From positions 1 through 10,513 of the forward strand of contig CAMLDY010000089.1 of the NCBI GenBank assembly GCA_946478895.1: DNA of 10,513 nucleotides, in the 5' to 3' direction. Positions 1 through 6,935 of the stretch are shown here, piece by piece (within the stretch, counting starts at the first letter, position 1; each line of letters opens with the position of its first letter). The position numbers and the translations under genes are program-made. The DNA is from an uncultured Gemmatimonadota bacterium. Its GTDB lineage: Bacteria; Gemmatimonadota; Gemmatimonadetes; Gemmatimonadales; Gemmatimonadaceae. The notes under the pieces were generated by a model. The model did not search any database and was not told the DNA's origin. It was given only the letters and a program-made list of their open reading frames with translations.

Positions 1-1287
1 AGGTTCAAGGCGGACATCCTCGTGATCGCCCCGCACCCCGACGACGAGTCCACCATCGCGGGCTATCTCGCTCGCGCCGTACTCGACGAACACCGGCGGG
101 TAGCAGTCGTTCTCACCACTCGCGGTGACGCTGGTCAGAATCTCGTCGGCAACGAGCAGGCGCGCTCGCTCGGCGAGATCCGTGAGATCGAGACACGACA
201 GGCGCTGGCGTCGATCGGGATCACCAACGTTTTTTTCCTCCGCGCGCCGGACACGCCGAGTCAGGATCTCGCCGACGTGCTTCGGTCGCTGGAGACGTCG
301 AATCACGGTAGCTCGCTCGGCGAGGCGGTGCGGTTCATTCGACTGACGAGGCCCGATGTCGTCATCACGATGCTGCCCGCGACTGTAGTCGGCGAGAATC
401 ACGAGGATCATCAGGCGTCGTCCGTGATCGCCACCGAGGCATTCGATATTGCGGGCGACCCGACGTGGTTCCCCGAGCAGGTGGCCGCGCCCGAGGACAG
501 ACTGTGGTACGGCAACCTGATGGAAGGCCTTCACGCGTGGCAGCCGAAAAAACTTTACTACTATACCGACGCGACGCATTTCGATTTCATGCAGGGGAAG
601 GGGCCGCAGTACTCGATGACTGCGATTTCGCCATCTCAGCACGTGTCCTATGCGCATCTCGCCGCCAAAGAGCTCTCGTACCATCTGACGCAGTACGGCG
701 ATGCGCCGGCGAAGGCGCTGGCCAACAACGATCTTCACGATTTCGAGATGCCACTGCCTTTCGTCCTTGCCAAATCGCACGTTGGGGGAGCCGTTACGGC
801 TGACATCATGGCCGGTATTACCGCCGGCGCCATTCCTTTCTCTCCGGTGCGCGGATATCGCCCGACAGAGGGTCCAGGCAGTGTGTCGATGGAGCTCGGG
901 CAGGCGTGGGCGTTCTACCGGCGATTCTATCCCGCGCACAATCTCGACGTGATGCAAACGCTTCTCGCACCGGAGCTTGGCGTCGGCAGCGGCTCCCATT
1001 TCCCGGTTATTCTGCTGCTGCACAACGACACCGAAGCCCCGGTGACATTCCGATTGCGCAGTGACTTCCCCGCGGGGTGGGGCGTAGACAGCGCCAGCGA
1101 GCAGCATTCGCATCGGTGGCCGATGACGACGTTCACCGTTGCGCCGCACAGCGATCTTTCGGCGCGTATCAGATTGGTGGCACCGAGGGTGGACAAATCG
1201 CAGTGGCAGACGCTACGGTGGACGGCGGATGCCGGAGGGCGTCAGGTGGGACCCGTTGAGCTGAGAGTCTATGTCGGAGGACAATGA
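1..1287 (+). CDS. PIG-L (LmbE) family N-acetyl-sugar deacetylase, 5' partial
   Basis: Predicted zinc-dependent de-N-acetylase. The reading frame is open from base 1 (RFKADILVIAPHPDDES), so the GTG at 22 is an internal Val codon and the true start, probably with a signal peptide, lies outside the window. The visible part is 428 residues. The family zinc motif AHPDDE appears as APHPDDE (H12, D14, D15 in the visible part), and the second metal motif as HEDH (H134-H137) after a buried strand, RPDVVITMLP. KKLYYY near residues 175-180 is also typical of the family. The catalytic domain is followed from about residue 325 by a beta-rich segment (HFPVILLLHNDTEAPVTF) resembling a NEW3/Ig-like domain. 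Known PIG-L enzymes remove acetyl from GlcNAc groups (GlcNAc-PI, mycothiol and bacillithiol precursors, diacetylchitobiose). The operon context with an exo-glucosaminidase favours a chitooligosaccharide-type substrate; that is inference. The stop is 15 nt before the permease start. Confidence 0.9.
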   Translation, partial: RFKADILVIAPHPDDESTIAGYLARAVLDEHRRVAVVLTTRGDAGQNLVGNEQARSLGEIREIETRQALASIGITNVFFLRAPDTPSQDLADVLRSLETSNHGSSLGEAVRFIRLTRPDVVITMLPATVVGENHEDHQASSVIATEAFDIAGDPTWFPEQVAAPEDRLWYGNLMEGLHAWQPKKLYYYTDATHFDFMQGKGPQYSMTAISPSQHVSYAHLAAKELSYHLTQYGDAPAKALANNDLHDFEMPLPFVLAKSHVGGAVTADIMAGITAGAIPFSPVRGYRPTEGPGSVSMELGQAWAFYRRFYPAHNLDVMQTLLAPELGVGSGSHFPVILLLHNDTEAPVTFRLRSDFPAGWGVDSASEQHSHRWPMTTFTVAPHSDLSARIRLVAPRVDKSQWQTLRWTADAGGRQVGPVELRVYVGGQ

Positions 1288-1292
1288 CATGC

Positions 1293-1305
1293 CGGGAGGC
1301 AAATG
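1293..1305 (+). promoter_or_regulatory. Ribosome binding site and start of the permease gene
   Basis: GGGAGG at 1294-1299 lies only 3 nt before the ATG at 1303, just after the deacetylase stop (1285-1287). The spacing is short, but no better in-frame start lies nearby, and the encoded protein begins with the short hydrophilic tail expected before transmembrane helix 1. The closeness supports co-translation with the upstream gene. Confidence 0.5.
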
Positions 1306-2715
1306 ACCGAACCGACCACTGGGGCAATTCTCGCGAGCACGGAAGGGCAGCCAAAGCTGCAGCGCCGTTTCGGGCTCCTGCCCGCTACCGCGCTCAACAT
1401 GACCAACATGCTCGGCGCGGGCCCATTCATCACGATCCCGCTGTTGATGTCCGCGCTCGGCGGACCGCAGGCGATGCTGGGCTGGGTCGTCGCGCTCTTG
1501 ATCGTCATCTGCGACGGAATGGTGTGGAGCGAGCTCGGTGCGGCAATGCCCGGCTCGGGCGGCTCGTTCAACTATCTGCGTGAAGCGTTCGGACCTGCGC
1601 GCATCGGCCGGCTGATGGGCTTTCTGTTCGTCTGGCAATTCATTCTGAGCGGACCGCTGGAAATCGCATCGGGGTACATTGGCTTCGCGCAGTACGCGAG
1701 CTTCATCTGGACCGGCCTGTCGCGCGGCGGCGTGATCGTGCTGGTGACGGTGGTTGGAATCATCAACATCGCTCTGCTGTATCGTCGCATCCATTCGATC
1801 GCCAAGATCACCGTCTCTCTCTGGATCGGCACGCTGGTGACGGTACTGGCGGTGATTCTCGCCGGCGCCTTCAACTTCAACCCCCGCGTCGCATTCGACT
1901 TCCCTCCGGGCGCCTTCAATTTCTCGCTCGGCTTTTTCCTCGGGCTCGGCGCCGCTTCCCGCATTGGCATTTACGACTACCTCGGGTACTACGACGTCTG
2001 CTACATCGGTGACGAGGTGAAGGAGCCGGGTCGGGTGATTCCGCGATCGATCCTGATCAGCACCATCGCCGTCGCGATCATTTACATCGGCATCAACTTC
2101 TCGATCATCGGCGTCGTGCCGTGGCGCGACTTTGTCCCGGCCGCTGATCATCCGGAATCGAACTTCATCGTATCGGTGTTCATGCAGCAGCTTTACGGCC
2201 ACGGTGTGGCGACGGTATTCACTCTGCTTGTGTTGTGGACCGCCTTTGGATCTGTCTTCGCGCTGTTGCTGGGCTACTCGCGCATTCCGTTCGCGGCGGC
2301 GGAGAGCGGCTACTTCTTCAGGGTGTTCGGGAAGCTGCATCCGACGAAAGACTTTCCGTACATCTCGCTGCTGGTGCTCGGGGTGTTCTCGATCGTGGCC
2401 GGATTCTTCTCGCTCGGAACGGTGATCGACGCGCTGATCGTGACGCGCATCCTGGTGCAGTTCATGGGGCAGATTGTCGGGCTGATACTGCTGCGCCGCC
2501 GTGCACCCGAGATGCCGCGCCCTTACAAGATGTGGCTGTATCCAATCCCGGCGCTGATCGCCCTGCTCGGCTGGGTCTTTGTTTTCGCGACTACTCAGCT
2601 CAGCGTCATCATCTTCGGAATCGCGGTGCTGCTGCTGGGATGCGGCGCATTTCTGATTTGGTCGTGGAACACCAAGCGCTGGCCGTTTGGGCTGGAGGCA
2701 GCATCGACGGTTTGA
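1303..2715 (+). CDS. APC-superfamily (amino acid/polyamine-type) permease
   Basis: Inner-membrane secondary transporter of 470 residues, full length for the family. About 12 hydrophobic segments can be picked out. The first, near residues 28-51, holds the broken-helix motif NMLGAGPFITIP, which corresponds to the substrate-binding GxGIF region of APC carriers. A second landmark is GDEVKEPGRVIPRSI at residues 236-250, the conserved loop after helix 6 (EVKNPxRxIPRAI in relatives). RRRAPEMPRPYKMWLYP precedes the last two helices. The substrate cannot be read from the sequence. Relatives carry amino acids or polyamines by proton or cation coupling, and an amino sugar is a guess drawn only from the neighbouring deacetylase and glucosaminidase. 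The stop overlaps the start of the next gene by 4 bases, so it is almost certainly part of the operon. Confidence 0.9.
   Translation: MTEPTTGAILASTEGQPKLQRRFGLLPATALNMTNMLGAGPFITIPLLMSALGGPQAMLGWVVALLIVICDGMVWSELGAAMPGSGGSFNYLREAFGPARIGRLMGFLFVWQFILSGPLEIASGYIGFAQYASFIWTGLSRGGVIVLVTVVGIINIALLYRRIHSIAKITVSLWIGTLVTVLAVILAGAFNFNPRVAFDFPPGAFNFSLGFFLGLGAASRIGIYDYLGYYDVCYIGDEVKEPGRVIPRSILISTIAVAIIYIGINFSIIGVVPWRDFVPAADHPESNFIVSVFMQQLYGHGVATVFTLLVLWTAFGSVFALLLGYSRIPFAAAESGYFFRVFGKLHPTKDFPYISLLVLGVFSIVAGFFSLGTVIDALIVTRILVQFMGQIVGLILLRRRAPEMPRPYKMWLYPIPALIALLGWVFVFATTQLSVIIFGIAVLLLGCGAFLIWSWNTKRWPFGLEAASTV
2694..2715 (+). promoter_or_regulatory. Stop/start overlap TTGA with upstream Shine-Dalgarno
   Basis: The permease stop TGA (2713-2715) overlaps a TTG codon (2712-2714) that opens the next frame. 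GGAGG at 2694-2698 lies 13 nt upstream, rather far but usable. This start puts the hydrophobic lipoprotein signal directly at the N-terminus. Further upstream starts would place a long hydrophilic segment inside the permease gene ahead of the signal. A GTG at 2760 would leave a signal too short to work. Translational coupling is likely. Confidence 0.6.
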
Positions 2716-4244
2716 CCTCGCGGAGATTCGACCGGGCGCTGGTCACGGCGTCGGCGGCAGTGGGCGTTCTCGCCATCGCCGGTTGCAGTGGAGGATCCAA
2801 ATCCGACGGAGAAAGGCTGGCGAGGACCGAGTGCGCCGCCTGCCACGCGTTTCCAGAGCCGAACTTGCTCGACAAAAACACGTGGCAGGCCGGAGTGCTG
2901 CCGAGGATGGCGCCGAGGCTCGGTGTGAGCGCTCAGTCGTTGTCGGAAGCGATGAGCAGGGACACCAACATGGTCGTTCTCAACGGCGCCGTCACGCAGC
3001 AGGACTGGCAGAAAATCGTCGCATACTACGTCCAGAACGCCCCCGATTCACTGCCGTATCAATCGCTGCCTGTCGAGCCGCAGCTCGACCCGTCGTTCTT
3101 CGCGGTGCGGCCGCTCGTTCCCGGGATGAAGAGCAGCGGAATCATCACCCTCCTTCGCATCGACTCTCTGCACCGGCGAATTTTCATCGGCGAGGCAGGT
3201 TCCAATCTTTTGCGGGTGGTGGACTGGAATGGGCGCGAGGTGTCGTCGGTCAGGCTCGGGAGTCCGCCGACGGACATCATCATCGGCCGCGACAGCGTGC
3301 TGGTGCTCGAGTCGGGCATTCTCGATCCCAACGATCTTCCCCGCGGATCGCTGGTGAAGTACGCGCTGGCCGGCGATTCGCTGCGAGCGCCGGCGGTTGT
3401 ACTCGATTCGCTATTCCGGCCGGTGTTCGTCAGAACTTTCGACTTTGCGCGCACGGGACGGCCGAATCTGATCGTCTGCGAGTACGGAAATAATCGCGGA
3501 CGTCTCGCTCTGTACCGCCCGACCGGAGCGGGCTACGCACGTCAGATCCTGGCTGCGACCCCTGGCGCGATCAGGTTCGAGATTCGCGATCTGACCGGGG
3601 ATGGCGCGCCCGACCTCGTAGTTTTGTTCGCGCAGGCGGATGAGCGGATCGTGCTCTACGAGAACGACGGCAAGGGAAATTTCTCAGGCACGCCAAAGGT
3701 TCTGGCGCGGTTTCCGCCCGTTTATGGCTCGATGTACTTTGCGATGCACGACTTCAACGGCGACGGCGCGCCCGACATCGTCTACGTTAATGGCGATAAC
3801 TTCGACTACTCGCGCGTGCTCAAGCCTTATCACGGGCTGCGAATACTCGAGAATGACGGCCGCGGCAGTTTCCGGGAGCGGTACTTTTTTCCCATCTACG
3901 GTGCGGCGCGTGCCGAGGTGGTGGACCTGGATGGGGATGGCGATCCCGATATCGTCGCGACGAGCAATTTTGCAGATTTCCAGAAGCACCCAGAGCGGGG
4001 AATAGTGTATCTCCGCAATGAGGGACACTATCGGTTTACTGCATTTACGTTCAGCGTCGCAGCGGGCAACGAGTGGAACCTGACCGACGCCGCGGATCTG
4101 AACGGCGACGGCCGCCCGGATGTGATCATCGGGGCGATGGACCTGCAGAACGTCGGCGCGTTGCAGCGGCGGGAGGGCGGCGGTCGACTGGAGATTCCCA
4201 AGGGACCGGTGCTGCTGTTCGAGAACCGGATGAACGTCAGGTAA
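2712..4244 (+). CDS. Lipoprotein with c-type haem site and FG-GAP/VCBS repeats
   Basis: With the TTG start the product has 510 residues. It opens with a lipoprotein signal: RR at 4-5, a hydrophobic core, and lipobox IAGC with Cys25. A small cytochrome c-like region follows, with the haem-attachment motif CAACH at residues 41-45, then FPEPNLLDKNTW and VLPRMAPRLG. Candidate sixth ligands are M66, M81 and M87. From about residue 120 the protein is beta-rich and carries four calcium-binding-type repeats: DLTGDGAPD (293), DFNGDGAPD (347), DLDGDGDPD (405) and DLNGDGRPD (462). These are typical of FG-GAP/VCBS beta-propeller blades. It should be anchored on the periplasmic or outer face, with haem attached after export. 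Proteins of this architecture are known in Bacteroidota and related phyla, but I know of no assigned function. In this operon a redox or sugar-binding role is inference. Confidence 0.85.
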   Translation: MTSRRFDRALVTASAAVGVLAIAGCSGGSKSDGERLARTECAACHAFPEPNLLDKNTWQAGVLPRMAPRLGVSAQSLSEAMSRDTNMVVLNGAVTQQDWQKIVAYYVQNAPDSLPYQSLPVEPQLDPSFFAVRPLVPGMKSSGIITLLRIDSLHRRIFIGEAGSNLLRVVDWNGREVSSVRLGSPPTDIIIGRDSVLVLESGILDPNDLPRGSLVKYALAGDSLRAPAVVLDSLFRPVFVRTFDFARTGRPNLIVCEYGNNRGRLALYRPTGAGYARQILAATPGAIRFEIRDLTGDGAPDLVVLFAQADERIVLYENDGKGNFSGTPKVLARFPPVYGSMYFAMHDFNGDGAPDIVYVNGDNFDYSRVLKPYHGLRILENDGRGSFRERYFFPIYGAARAEVVDLDGDGDPDIVATSNFADFQKHPERGIVYLRNEGHYRFTAFTFSVAAGNEWNLTDAADLNGDGRPDVIIGAMDLQNVGALQRREGGGRLEIPKGPVLLFENRMNVR

Positions 4245-4266
4245 CTTTGATCTCAACGAGAGTACT

Positions 4267-4285
4267 GGAGGCGAGTTCAGTGATG
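4267..4285 (+). promoter_or_regulatory. Ribosome binding site and alternative starts of the GH2 gene
   Basis: GGAGG at 4267-4271 precedes two adjacent in-frame starts, GTG at 4280 (8 nt spacing) and ATG at 4283 (11 nt spacing). The choice changes the protein by one residue, and ATG is used here. Both give a normal signal peptide. The open frame extends further upstream into the preceding gene, but that part has no signal-like character. I see no convincing promoter in the 38-base gap 4245-4282, which fits operon read-through. Confidence 0.55.
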
Positions 4286-6931
4286 CGGATTCGGAGTGCG
4301 GTGAGGAGTACTGCGATGCTGGCTATGGCGCTGTCGGCGACTGCGGTCTCGGCGGCGGGGCAGGAGCAGCTAATGCTCCACAACGGCTGGCAGATTCAAT
4401 CGTCGGCCAAAGCGGGCGTCGATGGCGCGTCGATCTCTTCCACCGCCTACACTCCAACGGACTGGTACCGCGCGACGGTGCCATCCACGGTTGTCGGAGC
4501 GCTCGTCGAAGACAGCCTTTACGGCGATCCGTTCTTTGGGATGAATCTGCGCGAGATTCCCGGCACGACCTTCAAGATCGGCGCGAACTTCGTCCACACC
4601 GACATGGACCCGCAGAGCCCCTACGCGGTGCCGTGGTGGTATCGGACGACTTTCAGGGTGCCGGCGACGATGCGCGGCCGGCGCATCACTTTGAACTTCG
4701 AGGGCATCAACTATCGCGCGAACGTCTGGCTCAACGGACATCTGCTCGCCGACTCGTCGGCGGTCGCCGGCACGTATCGCCACTACGCATTCGACGTCAC
4801 CGATCAGGTGAATGCGACGGGTGCCAATGCGCTGGCGGTCGAGGTCTTTGCCCCGAAGCCCGCGGATCTGCAAACGACGTGGGTCGATTGGAATCCGTCG
4901 CCGCCGGACAAGGACATGGGACTCTGGCAGCCCGCGTATCTCAGCGCGAGCGGCCCGGTGATCGTCCAGTATCCGGCGGTGGTGAGCCACGTCGATACAC
5001 CTTCTCTCAAGCGCGCCGATCTCACGGTGATCGCTGGCCTGCGAAATCTCACCGCCAATCCCGTTGCTGGAACTCTGCGCGGTAAGATCGGCAGCGTTGC
5101 CTTCAGCAAGGCCGTCAGCCTGGGCGCGAACGACAGCGCGCTGGTGAGCTTCAGTCCCGACAGCTTTCCGCAGCTGCGGTTCAACAACCCGCGCCTGTGG
5201 TGGCCGGTCGAGCTCGGGAAGCCGGAGCTCTACGACCTCACGCTCGAGTTCGTCAGCAATGGACAAGTCTCCGATCGCGATCAGCTGAGTTTTGGGATTC
5301 GCGAGATCACGTCGCAATCGACACCCAAGGGCGGCCGCCTCTTTTCGATTAACGGCCAGCGGCTGCTGATCCGCGGCGGCGGCTGGGCGCCCGACATGTT
5401 CTTCCGGCCGCAGCCACAGCGACAGGACGATCAGCTCCGGTACGCCCTCGACATGCATCTCAACACCCTGCGTCTCGAGGGCAACTACGAGAACGATCGC
5501 TTCTGGCACCAGACCGACAGCCTCGGCATTCTTGTCATGACTGGATGGGTGTGCTGCAGCGCGTGGGAAGAATGGGCGAAGTGGGGGCCGGAGCAGAACG
5601 CAGTCGCTGCCGCATCGCTGCGCGATCAGATCAGACGCTTGCGCGGACATCCGAGCGCGCTCACCTGGCTCAACGGCAGCGACAATCCGCCGCCGGCGAA
5701 CGTCGAGCAGATGTATCTCGACATCGAGAAGCAGGAGATGTGGCCCAATCCGACGATCTCGTCCGCGAGCGCAAAGCCGGCGCAGTTCTCCGGCGCCAGC
5801 GGCGTGAAGATGACGGGGCCCTACGACTGGGTTCCGCCCGGCTACTGGATGCAGGACAGCACGCACGGCGGTGCCTGGGCATACAACACCGAGACCAGTC
5901 CGGGCGCGGCGGTGCCACCGATCGAGAGCATGCGCCGCATGATTCCGGCAGTGGACATCAAGTGGCCGCTCGACACCGTTTGGTTCTACCACGCCGCCGG
6001 TGGCCAGTTCACGCACCTGCTCGACCGCTTCAACACGGCGCTGTCGTCGCGATTCGGTTCGCCGACGACCGCCGAGGACTACACGATCACGTCACAGCTG
6101 ATGACGTACGAGGGTGAGCGCGCGATGTTCGAGGCCTATCGCCGCAACAAGTACGTCTCGACCGGCGTTATCCAGTGGATGTTCAACAACGCCTGGCCGT
6201 CGATCTACTGGCATCTGTTCGACTGGTACCTGCGCCCCGGCGGCGGCTACTTCGGAACCAAGAAGGCGAACGAGCCGGTGCACGTGCTGTACTCGTACGA
6301 TGATCGGTCGATCGCAGTGGTGACCACGCCCGGTCTGCGCGCGCCGCTCCACGACGTGCATCTGCAAACCAAGGTCTTCAACGTAGACGGCACTCAGCGC
6401 CTGGGGCGGGACACGGTGATCGACATCACTCCGGACATGACGATGCGGGTCGCGACGCTCCAGGAGCAGTCGACCAGCGCGCCCTATCTCGTGGATCTCC
6501 GGCTCATCGACGCGAATGGGCGCGCGCTCAGCACCAACTTCTACTGGCTGACCAACCGGATGGACGCGCTGTCAGATTCATCGACCTGGTACATGACGCC
6601 GGTCAAGAACTACGCGGACTTCACCGCGCTGCGCAGCATGCCGCAGACCTCGGTCAACGCGTCGGCGCGCTTTGCGAGCAGCGGTGGAACGGGCACAGCG
6701 CGCGTCACGCTCCGCAATCCCGGCAAGGCGATCGCGTTCTTCCTGAGGTTACAGGTGGTCGGCAAAGAGGGAGAAGAGGCGCTTCCCGTACTCTGGGAGG
6801 ACAACTACATCTCGCTTCTGCCGGGGGAAACGAGAACGGTGACTGCCACCTACCGGGTGCGCGATCTCGGCGGGGCGCCGCCGAAGCTCGTAGTCACCGG
6901 CTGGAACATCCACCGGGTCATTACGCCTTAG
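4283..6931 (+). CDS. Secreted exo-beta-D-glucosaminidase-like glycoside hydrolase family 2
   Basis: An 882-residue GH2 enzyme predicted to release glucosamine from the non-reducing end of chitosan oligosaccharides. A signal peptide spans residues 1-24/25 (RIRSAVR, hydrophobic stretch, AVSA). The N-terminal jelly-roll sugar-binding domain includes WWYRTTFRVP (118-127), NFEGINYRANVWLNG (138-152) and WVDWNPSPPDKDMGLW (200-215). An Ig-like domain follows, then the TIM barrel from about residue 365. GWVCCSAWEEW contains the paired cysteines C424/C425 that I recall from CsxA-type enzymes. The acid/base site is NGSDNPPP with D467 in place of the usual GH2 Asn-Glu pair, and the nucleophile is E537 in YNTETSPG. 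Asp plus Glu at this spacing matches Amycolatopsis CsxA (D469/E541). The protein ends after the C-terminal beta domains and is shorter than CsxA (about 1030 residues), apparently lacking its C-terminal carbohydrate-binding module. Beta-mannosidase-like specificity is the main alternative. Confidence 0.9.
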   Translation: MRIRSAVRSTAMLAMALSATAVSAAGQEQLMLHNGWQIQSSAKAGVDGASISSTAYTPTDWYRATVPSTVVGALVEDSLYGDPFFGMNLREIPGTTFKIGANFVHTDMDPQSPYAVPWWYRTTFRVPATMRGRRITLNFEGINYRANVWLNGHLLADSSAVAGTYRHYAFDVTDQVNATGANALAVEVFAPKPADLQTTWVDWNPSPPDKDMGLWQPAYLSASGPVIVQYPAVVSHVDTPSLKRADLTVIAGLRNLTANPVAGTLRGKIGSVAFSKAVSLGANDSALVSFSPDSFPQLRFNNPRLWWPVELGKPELYDLTLEFVSNGQVSDRDQLSFGIREITSQSTPKGGRLFSINGQRLLIRGGGWAPDMFFRPQPQRQDDQLRYALDMHLNTLRLEGNYENDRFWHQTDSLGILVMTGWVCCSAWEEWAKWGPEQNAVAAASLRDQIRRLRGHPSALTWLNGSDNPPPANVEQMYLDIEKQEMWPNPTISSASAKPAQFSGASGVKMTGPYDWVPPGYWMQDSTHGGAWAYNTETSPGAAVPPIESMRRMIPAVDIKWPLDTVWFYHAAGGQFTHLLDRFNTALSSRFGSPTTAEDYTITSQLMTYEGERAMFEAYRRNKYVSTGVIQWMFNNAWPSIYWHLFDWYLRPGGGYFGTKKANEPVHVLYSYDDRSIAVVTTPGLRAPLHDVHLQTKVFNVDGTQRLGRDTVIDITPDMTMRVATLQEQSTSAPYLVDLRLIDANGRALSTNFYWLTNRMDALSDSSTWYMTPVKNYADFTALRSMPQTSVNASARFASSGGTGTARVTLRNPGKAIAFFLRLQVVGKEGEEALPVLWEDNYISLLPGETRTVTATYRVRDLGGAPPKLVVTGWNIHRVITP

Positions 6932-6935
6932 CGCG

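Noticed and set aside
1213..2340. Minus-strand open frame (375 codons) opposite the permease gene
   Set aside because: Highly charged, repetitive Arg/Asp/Gln/His composition and no domain. The opposite strand encodes a clear membrane transporter.
2235..2711. Upstream extension of the haem/FG-GAP protein within the permease gene
   Set aside because: The extension is out-of-frame permease sequence with shadow composition, and it would bury the lipoprotein signal more than 150 residues inside the protein.
4073..4282. Upstream extension of the GH2 protein into the preceding gene
   Set aside because: The added 70 residues are Arg/Gly-rich shadow sequence. The signal peptide begins at 4280/4283 with a Shine-Dalgarno before it.
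4370..6016. Long open frame (548 codons) on the minus strand opposite the GH2 gene
   Set aside because: It is rich in Arg, Ala, Val and His with no recognisable motif, while the plus-strand frame carries signal peptide, domains and catalytic residues. It is a typical high-GC antisense shadow.
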